The position numbers were made by a program, and so were the translations under genes. The notes under the pieces are model-generated. The model was not told where the DNA came from, ran no database searches, and was given only the letters and a program-made list of their open reading frames with translations. From the NCBI RefSeq assembly GCF_000732615.1, contig NZ_JPGL01000026.1, positions 58,325 to 122,324 on the forward strand: DNA of 64,000 nucleotides. Direction: 5' to 3'. Source of the stretch: Burkholderia paludis. Lineage in GTDB: Bacteria; Pseudomonadota; Gammaproteobacteria; Burkholderiales; Burkholderiaceae. Shown piece after piece: positions 8,169 through 18,184 of the stretch. Within the stretch, counting starts at the first letter, position 1. Each line of letters begins with the position of its first letter.

Positions 8169-10586
8169 CTATTGCTCCAGCCCCACCGCCAGCGGCCGCT
8201 GGTCGCCGCGCCCGTGATCGTCCACCACGCGAACCGTATGGCTGCCGGCCGTCCCCGGCTGCCAGAACAGCGCCTCCCCCGGCGCGCTGCGCCCGACGAA
8301 CGCATCGTCGACGAACCAGTAAAGCACACGCGCGCTCGCATCGGCCGTCGCGTTGAACGCGATGCGCGTCTCCTCCGTGCTCTTCACCCGCATCGCATAG
8401 GTACTCCCGCGCAGCGGCGACGTGATGCGCGGCGAATCGCCCTCGACCTGCCCCGCGTCGCGGCAGTCGGCGTTCTGCGGCGGCCGCCGGCGCGGAATGC
8501 CGGCCTGCGCGAACACCTGCTGCAGATCCGACGGCCAGAACTCGAAGATCTCCGTATGCGTGCGCTTGCCGTCGTACGGCGGGCACGCCGCCTTCCCCGT
8601 CGCGTCGTCGATCACGACCGGCCGATGCACGGTGCTCACGCGGATCGGCGACGTGCCCGGAATGAACCACGTCCAGCCCTGCTGCGGACACCACTGGTTC
8701 GGCAGATCGCCGCTCGCGAGGCAGATCCGCACGCGCTTCACGTGCGGCGGCACCGGGCGCGGCGGCTCGACGAGCGTGCGCTCGGCGTTCAGCGCATCGA
8801 CGACCTGGAAGAACAGCGGCGCGGCCGCGTCGACGCCGACGAACGCCGTATTCGTCGAATTGTCGAAGTTGCCGACCCACACGACCAGCACGTACGGGCC
8901 GAACACGCCGGCCGTCCACGCATCGCGGAACGACCATGACGTGCCGGTCTTCCAGTACACCGGCACGCTCGACGGCTGCGCGCCGCTCGTCTCGTCGGGG
9001 CGCAGGTGCTGGCGCAGCATGTCCATCGTCATGTAGCTCGCCTCGGCGCTCAGCAGGCGCCGCCCGGGCGCCACCGGCGCATCGGCGCGCAGCCGCAGCG
9101 GCCGGAACTCGCCGCGATTCGCGAGCATCGCGTAGAGCGCGGCGAGGTCCTGCATCGTCACCTCGCCGCCGCCGAGCACGAGCGCGAGCCCGTAGTGCTG
9201 CGCGCTCGCGAGCCGCCGCACGCCGGCCGCCTGCAGGAACCCGTACAGATCGGGCGACTTGAGCTGCGACGCGACCCACACGGCCGGCACGTTGCGGCTG
9301 CGGTTCAGCGCGTCGGTCGCCGTGATCGGCCCGAGGAAGTGCCCGTCGAAATTCTCCGGCGCATACGGGCCGAATGCGGTCGGCACGTCGCGCAGCACGG
9401 TCTGCGGATGCAGCACGCCCTGGTCGAAGCCGAGCGCGTAGATGAACGGCTTGAGCGTCGAGCCCGGCGAGCGCCGCGCGAGCGTGCCGTTCACCTGCCC
9501 GTCGATCGAGCGGTCGAAGAAGTTCGCGGAGCCGACCAGCGCCTTCACGCCCATGTCGCGCGTATCGACGAGGATCGCGGCCGCGTTGCGCACGCCGCGC
9601 GTGTCGTTGCGCGCGACATAGCGCGCGATCTGCCGTTCGAGCGTGCGCTGCAGATCGAGATCGAGCGTCGTCACGAGTCGCGCGCCGCCGTCGTCATCGC
9701 CGCCGTCCATCGCGCGGCCCGGCGGGGCGCGCCACGCGTCGCGCGCGGCGAGCGCCTGGCCGACCGCGTGCGGCGCGTCGAACGGCAGGGCGGACAGCGG
9801 CCGCATCGCGAGCGGCAAGGCGAACAACGGCCTGAGCGACGCGTCGCCCGGGTGCCGCGTCAGCCAGCGCGCATACAGCCGGTTGCGCGACGCGGCCAGC
9901 GCACGGTTGATCTCGTCCTGCCCGCCGCGCACGCGCCGCGCCGGGTCCTGCGGAATCACCGCGAGCGCGAGCGCCTCGGGCAGCGTCAGCGCATCGGGCA
10001 TCCGGTCGAAATAGACCACGCTCGCGGTGCCCGCGCCTTCGACGTTGCGGCCGTACGGCGCGTCGTTCAGATAGGCTTCGAGGATCTGCCGCTTCGAGTA
10101 GAACAGTTCGAGCTGCAGCGCGCGCCCGATCTGTTCGAGCTTGCCGGCCGGCGTGCGCGTGTTCAGCCGCCACAGCGAGCGCGCGAGCTGCATCGTCAGC
10201 GTCGAGCCGCCCTGAGGATTGCCGCCGCGCACGTACGTGATCCACGCGCCGCGCACGAGGCCGTAAGGGTTGAAGCCGGGATGCCAGCGGAACCAGCGGT
10301 CCTCGTGCAGCATCACCGCTTCGACGAGTTGCGGCGACATCCGGTCGAGCGGCACCCACAGCCGGTAGCGGTCGTCCCGCGCGAGCGTGAGCCGCAGCAG
10401 CCGGCCCTGTGCGTCGACCACCGCGACCGACGACGGCTTCCAGTCGCGCAACGGCGGATGCGGCCACAGCCGGCACGCGGCGAGCGCGCCGAACACGAGC
10501 AGCGCGCCGGCCAGCCAGTTCTGCCAGCGCCGCAGCCAGCGGCCGGCGCCGTGCAGCGCGCGCCGGATTGCGGATGCGTCAGCCAT
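8169..10586 (-). CDS. pbpC: Penicillin-binding protein 1C
   Basis: The 805-residue bifunctional cell-wall enzyme has an N-terminal anchor at about 24-41, a GT51 transglycosylase domain with catalytic Glu95 ('HEDRWF') and 'GGSTLTMQLARSL', a transpeptidase domain with 'STLK' (Ser376, Lys379), 'SRN' and 'KTGTSW' (about 545), and a C-terminal BiPBP_C domain from about 700. All catalytic motifs are intact. It acts on peptidoglycan in the periplasm. It follows the alpha-2-macroglobulin gene by 54 bp on the same strand, the same pairing as yfhM-pbpC in E. coli. Confidence 0.95.
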   Translation of the reverse strand: MADASAIRRALHGAGRWLRRWQNWLAGALLVFGALAACRLWPHPPLRDWKPSSVAVVDAQGRLLRLTLARDDRYRLWVPLDRMSPQLVEAVMLHEDRWFRWHPGFNPYGLVRGAWITYVRGGNPQGGSTLTMQLARSLWRLNTRTPAGKLEQIGRALQLELFYSKRQILEAYLNDAPYGRNVEGAGTASVVYFDRMPDALTLPEALALAVIPQDPARRVRGGQDEINRALAASRNRLYARWLTRHPGDASLRPLFALPLAMRPLSALPFDAPHAVGQALAARDAWRAPPGRAMDGGDDDGGARLVTTLDLDLQRTLERQIARYVARNDTRGVRNAAAILVDTRDMGVKALVGSANFFDRSIDGQVNGTLARRSPGSTLKPFIYALGFDQGVLHPQTVLRDVPTAFGPYAPENFDGHFLGPITATDALNRSRNVPAVWVASQLKSPDLYGFLQAAGVRRLASAQHYGLALVLGGGEVTMQDLAALYAMLANRGEFRPLRLRADAPVAPGRRLLSAEASYMTMDMLRQHLRPDETSGAQPSSVPVYWKTGTSWSFRDAWTAGVFGPYVLVVWVGNFDNSTNTAFVGVDAAAPLFFQVVDALNAERTLVEPPRPVPPHVKRVRICLASGDLPNQWCPQQGWTWFIPGTSPIRVSTVHRPVVIDDATGKAACPPYDGKRTHTEIFEFWPSDLQQVFAQAGIPRRRPPQNADCRDAGQVEGDSPRITSPLRGSTYAMRVKSTEETRIAFNATADASARVLYWFVDDAFVGRSAPGEALFWQPGTAGSHTVRVVDDHGRGDQRPLAVGLEQ

Positions 10587-10640
10587 GCCCGGCGGCTCCC
10601 CGCGCCCGGCCCCGCCGGCCGGGCCGCCGCAGCCGCCGCG

Positions 10641-13600
10641 TCATCGCACGCGCTCCACCGTCAGCGTCTTGCCGCCGGGCGCCTGCGCCTGTATGCGGCG
10701 GTCGTACATCGACTCGCCGTAGGCGGGCGGCGCGACGAAGCGGCCCGCGTTGCTCGCCTTGATCCGGTACACGAACTCGCGCACCTCGGTCGTCGCGGTG
10801 CCGTAGATCACCACGCGATCCTCGCGCACGTCCGCGAACTGCGGCTGCCACGTCGAACCCGCCACGCCGATCGGCGAGCGCCACGGCGCATCGGCCACCG
10901 GCGCGGACGCGCCGGCGTCCGCGTTGCCGTCGCCATCCTGCGCGTCGGTCACGGGCGGCGGCGCGATCACCGGATCGAAGCCGCCCGGCAGCAGATCGAC
11001 GATCGCGATGTTGCCGACGCTCGCCGAGCCCGTCGCGCGGATCTTCAGGTGCACGTCGATCTCCTGGCCGAGCGTGATCCTGTCGAGCGGCCGGCCGTTC
11101 GTGTCGGTGTAGTCGCGCACGATCTCGAGCCCGTTCCTGATCGCCTTCGTCGACGTGCCGCGGTCGTAGCCCGACTGGCTCGCGACCCACCACGCGGGCA
11201 GCGTGCCGCCGTTCACGAAGTCGACGCGCGACGCGCCGGCGGCCCACGTGCCCGAGCGCATGAGGTTCGCCTGGATCGACGAGACGTCCTTCGGCGCGGC
11301 GCCCGGGCGCACCTCGTCGATCGCGAGCTGGTCGAGCTGGCCGGCGCTCGACGCCGCGTACGCGTCGAGCGCGAGGATCGTCATCGCCGACGACAGCGTG
11401 TTGTAGCGGTTGTCGACGAGCGGCGCGGCGAGGTTGTCCATCGCGCGCGGCGACAGCTTGCGCACGCGCTCCGGGAAGTGCTTCGCGATCAGGTACAGCA
11501 CGCTCGCGTCGCGCGTCAGCGGATCGAGGTAGTAGCCCGTCGCGTAGCCGCCGTCGGACGCGCGCTTGCGCTCGAGCAGCGCCTGCGGCCCGGCGATCAG
11601 CGCGGCGGCCTCCTTGTCCTGCTTCAGCAGCTGATACGACGCGGCGAGCCACGCGGCCGCGAGATCGTTCTTCCAGTCGTTCGGATACGCATCCTGCAGC
11701 CGCTTCTGCACGGCCGCGAGGCTGTTGGTCGTCACGTTGCCCTGGCGCGTCAGCAGGTACACCGCGTACGCGCGCTGCCGCAGCAGGTCGAGCGAGCCGA
11801 GCGAATCGTTCGCCGCGAGCTTCTGCAGATACTGGTTGCCCGCGTCGAACATGTCCTTCGGCACCGCGACGCCGCGCTCGCGCGCGTCGAGCAGCACGTG
11901 CATCGCGTACGCGGACACGAACGGATCGGCGTCCGGCGTCGCGCTCCACAGGCCGAACCCGCCCTGCGCGTTCTGCCGGCCGCGCAGCACGTCGAGGAAC
12001 TGCGCGATCGCCGCCGCGCCGGTCGCGTCGGCGTCGGCGCCCGCGTCGGTCGCATGCATCGCGCTCGTCAGCGCGCGCACCGACAGCCACTTCGCCGCGA
12101 ACACGCGCGGCACGGCCGCGCTCACCAGCTGCTCGCTGCAGTAGTGCTCGAAGTTGACGAGATACGACGACAGCCCTTCGGACAGCACGAGCGGCGCGGT
12201 CGAGATGCTCGCGTCGCGCGACGCATAGGCGTCATACATCGGCCGCAGGTTCGGCACGCTCGCCTTCTTGCCCGGATCGAGCCGCGCGATGTCGAGCTGC
12301 GTGCGGAACGCGGCGGCCGGCCGCACCGACACGTCGACGCGCTGCTGCGCGCCCTTCGCGCCGTAGCGCGCGCCGAACGACAGCGCACCGGAGCCGAGCG
12401 TGTCGGTCGCCTTCACGCGGAACAGCGCGACGCCCTCGTGCTGCGGCGCGAGCGCGACGTTCTGCGTGGCCGGTCCGATCACCTGCAGTTGCGGGCCCGT
12501 CTTCAGCGTGACCGCGACCGGCACCGGCTGGTTGCCGGCGCCCGTCAGGTTGTTCGCGACGCCGACGCTGACGTCGGCCTCGTCGCCCGGCGCAAGCGTC
12601 GTCGGCACGTTCGGCGACAGCACGAAATCGCCGCGCACGGTCGTCGCGCCCTCGAACGTCCCGACCAGGTCGGGCGACACCGACACGGCCATCACGCGCA
12701 GCTTGCCGTTGAAGTAGTCGGGCACCGTGTAGCTCAGGCGCGTGTCGCCGGTCACGTCGACGATCCCCGACCAGTACACGACCGGCTTGTCGCGCTTGCG
12801 CTTGAACGGGTTCAGCTGACGGCCGATCGCGTCGTCGGCGTCGCCGCCGGGCGCGGCCATCGCCATCAGCTTCTCGAAGTCCGGCAGGATCAGGTCGAGG
12901 ATCTGCGACGTGCCGACTTCGAGCATCCGCTTGCGGAAGAAGAACTTCAGCGGATCGCCGAGCTTGTAGCGCGCGACCTGCAGGATGCCTTCGTCGACCG
13001 CGAACACGACGACCTTCGCGGGCTTCGCCGAGTGCACGGTGAAGTTGACCGTGTCGCCCGGCTTCACGAGCGCCGGCGCATCGACCGACAGCGCGTTGCG
13101 GCGCGCGTCGAGGTTCACCGAGAACGGCACGACGCCGTAGCTCAGCGGGCTCATGAAGATCTCGTCCGACGACGGATCGCGGATGTACTGAACGTTGATG
13201 TAGCCGTTGCCCTCGAAGCCGGCCGGCACCGTGATGTGCTGGATCGAGCTCGTGGTGTCCGCATGGAACCACGCGTGCGCATACACCTTGTCGCGCTCGA
13301 TCGTGATCAGGCCGCTGCCCGCGTAGGGCGCGCGGATCGCGATCTCGACCTGCTCGCCCGGCTTGAAGTCGTGCTTCGCGAGGCTCACCTGCAGCTCGGC
13401 GTTGCGGTCGAGCGAACGCGTGACGTTCGCGTCGCCCGTGACCGTGTATTCGATCCGGTTCACCGCCGCGCCGTCCGCGCGGCGGATCACGAGCGCATAG
13501 CTGCCCGGCTTGTCGGTGCGCAGCGCGTAGCCGAGCCCGGCCGCCGGGATCGACAGCGGCTGCTCGTCGACCGGCACCTCCTTCAGCCGCGAATCGTATT

Positions 13601-16600
13601 TGTACGCGCCGGAATCCTGCTTGGTCAGCACCGACACGTAGCGTTCCTCGACGAGCTGCGCGCGCAGGTCCTTCACGTCGATCGCCTTCGCGTTCGGATC
13701 GATCGCGACGAGCCGCACCGTGCGCGGGCTGCCGCGCTTCACGTAGCCGAGATCGTCGACCGACTTGTAGCCGACGAGCCAGTCGTTGTTCGACACGAGC
13801 GCCTGCGCGTTCGCGGCGACGCTGCGCCCGCCCTCCGCCTCATAGGCCTTCGCCTGGAAGTAGAGCTGGTAGGTCGCGTCCGCGTACTTGTCGAGATCGA
13901 GGTCGAACTCCGCATGGCCCTTGTCGTCGGTCGTGCCGTCCTGCAGCGCGGTCGTATAGCCCTCCTTCGCGCGGCGCGCGTCGAAGAAGTGATAGCCCTG
14001 CCAGCTGCGGAACGAAGGCCACACGGGGCGCAGCGTCAGCGTCGCCGCGACGCGGCGCTTCTCGGCCGGCGTGCCGAACAGGTTCTGCGCATCGACGACC
14101 CCCTTCAGCCCCTTCGGCTTCACCCACCCTTCGACGACCTGCTGCGACAGCCGGGCGTCGACCTTCATCCGGTCGGGCAGGAACTCCTTCACCTGCACCG
14201 TCGTGCTGCCGATCGGCTCGTCGCCGGGCTCGCCGTTCTTCATGATGTACAGGTTGACCGTCCACGTGCCGGTCGGCGCCGTCTCGGCCGTCGTATAGCC
14301 GAGCTCGGTAAAGCCCGTTGCATCGACGCTCACCGGCCTGCGCTCGACGGTGATCCCGCGCGGGTCGACGATCTCCGCCTGCAGCGGCACGCCGGCCGGG
14401 CTGCGCGCCCAGCTCGCCGCGCGCACGATCAGGCCGATGTGGAACGGATCGCCCGGCCGGTACAGGCCGCGATCCGAGAACAGGTAGGCGGACAGCTGCC
14501 CCTGGCCCGTCGCGTTGCGTTCGCCGTCGACGTCGAAGCGCGAGAAGTCGAGCTGGCGGTCACGGCCGGCCACCGGCAGGAACGACAGGTCGGTGTCCTT
14601 CTTCACGATGTACAGCTGCGGCCGCTTCTCGCGGTCGAGCCCCTTGAACGCGGGGAAATGCACGACGCCTTCGGCGCCGGTCGTCTGGGTGAACAACGCC
14701 TGGCCGTTCACCGCGAGCACCGACACGGTGGCGCCCGCAACCGGCCGGCCCGTGCGGATCGACTGGATGAACACGTCCTGGCTGCCGTCCAGCGCACGCT
14801 TGACCAGCATCCCGAGATCGGTCACGACGATCAGACGCGTGTCGCCGAGCGCGTTGTCGCTGTCGTCGCCGTTACCGTTGCCGTCGCCCGAATCGGCATT
14901 GTCGGACGGGTCCTGGCTGCCGTCGCCGGACGATGCGTCGCTGTCCTTCGCATCGTCGGCCTTCTTCTCGGCGGCCGGGTCGTACTTCGTCAGGTGCAGC
15001 AGGAACACGCCGCGCTTGCCGCCCTTCAGGTACTGGCCGAGATCGATGCCTTCGTAATGCGCCTTGCCGGGGTCGCCGGCCGGGAACGCGCGCGTCTGCA
15101 CGAAGCGCTCGACGATGTGATCCTCGCTGAACGAGTACGACAGTTCGGGCCGCGCGTAGCTGCCGTTGTTGAAGCTCACCAGATGCTGGAGCTGGTCGGG
15201 CATCACGCGGCCGATCTCGACCTTCATCCCCGGCAGGTTGCGCGACACGACCGACAGGCGCTTGCTGCCGCTCATCGACAGCAGCGAGCCGTCGGCCATG
15301 AAGCGCAGCAGCTTCGGATAGTCGGGCACCGTGAACGCGGTCGTCACCGGCTGGCCGAGCAGGTAGCCGCCCGCCGATTTCAGGTCGCCTTCGAAGCGCA
15401 CGACGATGCGGTCGCCCGGCGTCGCGTGATACTTGAAGCTCTGCAGCGTCGCGTAATCGTCCTCGGTCGGCACCGCTTCGAGCGGCAGCGGCTTCGACTG
15501 CTTCAGCACCGCGTCGCTGATGTCGGCCACGTTCCATTCGTACGGCGGATCGTCGTCCTGCTGATCGACGCCCGGCTTGCGCTTCGGCAGCACCCACGCC
15601 TTCGCGCGCGCGGCGAGATCGGCGCTGCGCACGCCGTCGGACGCTTCCGCGACGAGCACCTGCTCGGGCTCGTAGCGCTCGTTGTCGACGAGGGTCGGCG
15701 CGATATTGGCGATCGACAGGCTGTAGAGCCCCGGCACGGCGACCGACGCGTGCAGCACATCCGGCGTGCCGTTGCCGCCGCGCGCGCTCTTCACGCCCTT
15801 GTCGACGTCGAGCCGCACCGACAGCGGATCGCGCGGAATGTCGAGCGGCTGCGAATGGACCCACGCGCTCGTCTTCGTCTTGTCGTAGTTCACCGTGTAG
15901 CGCAGCGGCGACACGGTCTTGCCGTCGCGGCCGACCAGCACCAGGCCGATGCGCTTCTCGAACTCGGCCGGATCGACCGGGTAGTTGAAGCGCAACTGCA
16001 GCAGCGCCTGCTTTTCCGCCGGATTGTCGGGGTTCTGGTAGAACTCGTTGTCGCCCGACGTCGCGGCGAACGCCGGCAGGTCGAACGCGAAGCGGTCGTC
16101 GCGCATCGTCACCTGCGGCGCGAACACCCGGTGCACCGCGAAACGCACCTCGACGTGCGCGCCGACCGGCCAGTCCGCCGCCGGCGTGAAGCGCAGCGTC
16201 TTGTCGTCGGCCCACTCCCACGCCCCCTTGAGCGCGGGCGTCATCTCGATGCCGTCGCCGGCCGGCTTGCCGACCCGCTCGATCGGCGCGGCCGATTGCG
16301 CGAACACGACTTCGAGCGGATGCACGGTGATCTTCGGCTTGTCGGTATCGTCCACCTCGTAGGACGTGATCGCCGGCGCCTTCACGGTGAAGCCGACCGT
16401 CGCGGGCTCGGGCGGCCTCGGGCGATGCTTGAGCCAGTACCCGCCGTAGCCGAGCGCGGCGGCGAGCAGCACGAGGCCGCCGGCATGCCACGGGCGGCGG
16501 CGCACGGCCGCGGCGGTGACGCCCGTCCACGCGGGCGCCGTCCACGTCACGTCGCCGACCAGCGGCCGCAGCGCGCAGCCGAGCAGCCACCAGACGAAGC

Positions 16601-16646
16601 CCGCCACGCGAATCGGCAGGAGCAGCAGGAAGCGCAGCAAATCCAT
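10641..16646 (-). CDS. yfhM: Bacterial alpha-2-macroglobulin, membrane-anchored, thioester type
   Basis: The 2001-residue protein has the layout of bacterial alpha-2-macroglobulins: MG domains, an A2M domain and a thioester domain with 'YCSEQL', where Cys (about residue 1503) and Gln would form the thioester that traps proteases. The N-terminus has two hydrophobic stretches ('LLRFLLLLPIRVAGFVWWLL' and 'GGLVLLAAALGYGGYWL') and no lipobox, so it is probably anchored in the inner membrane rather than as the lipoprotein known in E. coli. A Ser/Asp/Gly-rich linker lies near residues 560-600. ATG 16646 is preferred because AAGGAA precedes it; ATG 16670 is an alternative. Known partners of PbpC guard or repair peptidoglycan after attack. 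Confidence 0.93.
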   Translation of the reverse strand: MDLLRFLLLLPIRVAGFVWWLLGCALRPLVGDVTWTAPAWTGVTAAAVRRRPWHAGGLVLLAAALGYGGYWLKHRPRPPEPATVGFTVKAPAITSYEVDDTDKPKITVHPLEVVFAQSAAPIERVGKPAGDGIEMTPALKGAWEWADDKTLRFTPAADWPVGAHVEVRFAVHRVFAPQVTMRDDRFAFDLPAFAATSGDNEFYQNPDNPAEKQALLQLRFNYPVDPAEFEKRIGLVLVGRDGKTVSPLRYTVNYDKTKTSAWVHSQPLDIPRDPLSVRLDVDKGVKSARGGNGTPDVLHASVAVPGLYSLSIANIAPTLVDNERYEPEQVLVAEASDGVRSADLAARAKAWVLPKRKPGVDQQDDDPPYEWNVADISDAVLKQSKPLPLEAVPTEDDYATLQSFKYHATPGDRIVVRFEGDLKSAGGYLLGQPVTTAFTVPDYPKLLRFMADGSLLSMSGSKRLSVVSRNLPGMKVEIGRVMPDQLQHLVSFNNGSYARPELSYSFSEDHIVERFVQTRAFPAGDPGKAHYEGIDLGQYLKGGKRGVFLLHLTKYDPAAEKKADDAKDSDASSGDGSQDPSDNADSGDGNGNGDDSDNALGDTRLIVVTDLGMLVKRALDGSQDVFIQSIRTGRPVAGATVSVLAVNGQALFTQTTGAEGVVHFPAFKGLDREKRPQLYIVKKDTDLSFLPVAGRDRQLDFSRFDVDGERNATGQGQLSAYLFSDRGLYRPGDPFHIGLIVRAASWARSPAGVPLQAEIVDPRGITVERRPVSVDATGFTELGYTTAETAPTGTWTVNLYIMKNGEPGDEPIGSTTVQVKEFLPDRMKVDARLSQQVVEGWVKPKGLKGVVDAQNLFGTPAEKRRVAATLTLRPVWPSFRSWQGYHFFDARRAKEGYTTALQDGTTDDKGHAEFDLDLDKYADATYQLYFQAKAYEAEGGRSVAANAQALVSNNDWLVGYKSVDDLGYVKRGSPRTVRLVAIDPNAKAIDVKDLRAQLVEERYVSVLTKQDSGAYKYDSRLKEVPVDEQPLSIPAAGLGYALRTDKPGSYALVIRRADGAAVNRIEYTVTGDANVTRSLDRNAELQVSLAKHDFKPGEQVEIAIRAPYAGSGLITIERDKVYAHAWFHADTTSSIQHITVPAGFEGNGYINVQYIRDPSSDEIFMSPLSYGVVPFSVNLDARRNALSVDAPALVKPGDTVNFTVHSAKPAKVVVFAVDEGILQVARYKLGDPLKFFFRKRMLEVGTSQILDLILPDFEKLMAMAAPGGDADDAIGRQLNPFKRKRDKPVVYWSGIVDVTGDTRLSYTVPDYFNGKLRVMAVSVSPDLVGTFEGATTVRGDFVLSPNVPTTLAPGDEADVSVGVANNLTGAGNQPVPVAVTLKTGPQLQVIGPATQNVALAPQHEGVALFRVKATDTLGSGALSFGARYGAKGAQQRVDVSVRPAAAFRTQLDIARLDPGKKASVPNLRPMYDAYASRDASISTAPLVLSEGLSSYLVNFEHYCSEQLVSAAVPRVFAAKWLSVRALTSAMHATDAGADADATGAAAIAQFLDVLRGRQNAQGGFGLWSATPDADPFVSAYAMHVLLDARERGVAVPKDMFDAGNQYLQKLAANDSLGSLDLLRQRAYAVYLLTRQGNVTTNSLAAVQKRLQDAYPNDWKNDLAAAWLAASYQLLKQDKEAAALIAGPQALLERKRASDGGYATGYYLDPLTRDASVLYLIAKHFPERVRKLSPRAMDNLAAPLVDNRYNTLSSAMTILALDAYAASSAGQLDQLAIDEVRPGAAPKDVSSIQANLMRSGTWAAGASRVDFVNGGTLPAWWVASQSGYDRGTSTKAIRNGLEIVRDYTDTNGRPLDRITLGQEIDVHLKIRATGSASVGNIAIVDLLPGGFDPVIAPPPVTDAQDGDGNADAGASAPVADAPWRSPIGVAGSTWQPQFADVREDRVVIYGTATTEVREFVYRIKASNAGRFVAPPAYGESMYDRRIQAQAPGGKTLTVERVR

Positions 16647-16930
16647 GGGTTGTTTCCTTGTCAAGGACATGCTGCCCGCAGCGGCAACCTTCCCCGAATT
16701 GTTATGGGTCTGTGACGGCGCGGCCCGGTTGCGCCGTAGATACCGGGTATGTTCGACCGGATGCTGGGCGCCATTATCGATCAGACCCGAAACGATGGAA
16801 ATATCGGTGTGCCGGCGCGCAACGCCGGCCGGGCGGGTTTCGGCCCGCGCGCGACCGCTGCACAAGGTTGCGCGCCGTTCGCTAGAATGCGCGGCCAGGC
16901 ATGATGCGAATCGAAATGAAAGGAATCCGC

Positions 16931-18184
16931 TTGAAACTCCCGTTCGAATGGCAGATCGGGCTGCGCTATGCGCGCGGCGGCCGGCGCTCGGCCGGCGACG
17001 GCTTCGTGTCGTTCATCGCCGGCGCCGCGATGGCCGGCATCGCGCTCGGCGTCGCCGCGCTGATCGTCGTGCTGTCGGTGATGAACGGCTTTCGCACCGA
17101 AGTGCGCGACCGGATGCTGTCGGTGCTCGCGCACGTGGAGATCTTTTCGCCGGCCGGCGCGATGCCCGACTGGCGGCTCACCGCGCACGAATCGCTGCGG
17201 AATCCGGCGGTGCGCGCCGTCGCTCCCTATGTCGACGCGCAGGCGCTGCTGACGAACGCGGGCAACGTGACGGGCGTCGCGCTGCGCGGCATCGATCCCG
17301 TGCTCGAGCCGCGCGTGTCGGCGATCGCCCGCAAGCTGAAGACCGGCCGCCTCGACGCGCTCGCGCCGGGCGAGATGGGCATCGTGCTCGGCTCGGCGCT
17401 GGCCGACGCGCTGCACGTGAAGATCGGCGACCGCCTCACGTTCTTCGCGCCCGGCAACGCCGCGCGCATCGGCGACGCGCTGCCGCGGTTCCGGCAGTTC
17501 AACGTGGTCGGCACGTTCGAATCCGGCCACTATCAGTACGACAGCGCGCTGGCCTACATCCATATCCGCGATGCGCAGACGCTGTTCAACGTGCCCGCGC
17601 CGACCGGCATCCGCTTGCGCCTCGACGATCTGCAGCGCGCGCCGGAAGTCGCGCTGGAACTGTCGCGCTCGCTGTCGGGCGATCTCTATATCCGCGACTG
17701 GACGCGGCAGAACCGGACCTGGTTCGAAGCCGAGCGGCTGCAGAAGCGCATGCTGTCGCTGATCCTGATGCTGATCGTCGCGGTCGCCGCTTTCAATCTC
17801 GTGTCGTCGCTCGTGATGACCGTCACGCAGAAGCAGGGCGACATCGCGATCCTGCGCACGCTCGGCGCGCCGCCCGGCTCGATCACGAAGATCTTCGCGA
17901 TCCAGGGGATGACGATCGGCCTCGCCGGCACGCTGGCGGGCGTCGCGCTCGGCTGCGCGATCGCGGTGAGCATCCCGTGGGTGCTGCCGGCGATCGAGCA
18001 GGTGCTCGGCATCCGCTTCCTGACGCCGTCGGTGTACTTCCTCAGCTCGCTGCCGTCGAAGCTCGCGGCGCCCGACGTGATCGGGATCGCCGCGGCCGCG
18101 TTCCTGATGTCGTGCGTCGCGACGCTGTACCCGAGCTGGCGCGCCGCGCGGGTGCGGCCGGCCGAGGCGTTGCGCGACGAGTAG
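16931..18184 (+). CDS. LolC/LolE-type ABC permease, stand-alone
   Basis: The 417-residue protein has the MacB/FtsX-like plan: a TM segment near 30-55 ('FIAGAAMAGIALGVAALIVV'), a periplasmic domain at about 60-265, and three C-terminal TM segments. 'MKLPFEWQIGLRYARGGRR' is the usual start of Burkholderia LolC, encoded from TTG at 16931 behind a strong SD (AGGA at 16921-16924); ATGs upstream lack one. LolC works with LolD ATPase to release lipoproteins from the inner membrane. No lolD follows here, so this is probably a paralog that borrows an ATPase or has another role. It is divergent from the alpha-2-macroglobulin gene. Confidence 0.85.
   Translation: MKLPFEWQIGLRYARGGRRSAGDGFVSFIAGAAMAGIALGVAALIVVLSVMNGFRTEVRDRMLSVLAHVEIFSPAGAMPDWRLTAHESLRNPAVRAVAPYVDAQALLTNAGNVTGVALRGIDPVLEPRVSAIARKLKTGRLDALAPGEMGIVLGSALADALHVKIGDRLTFFAPGNAARIGDALPRFRQFNVVGTFESGHYQYDSALAYIHIRDAQTLFNVPAPTGIRLRLDDLQRAPEVALELSRSLSGDLYIRDWTRQNRTWFEAERLQKRMLSLILMLIVAVAAFNLVSSLVMTVTQKQGDIAILRTLGAPPGSITKIFAIQGMTIGLAGTLAGVALGCAIAVSIPWVLPAIEQVLGIRFLTPSVYFLSSLPSKLAAPDVIGIAAAAFLMSCVATLYPSWRAARVRPAEALRDE

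Noticed and set aside
9006..16715. A 2569-codon open frame on the plus strand
   Set aside because: It is exactly antisense to pbpC and the alpha-2-macroglobulin gene, both strongly supported, and its Arg/His-rich low-complexity translation is the usual artefact of GC-rich third positions.
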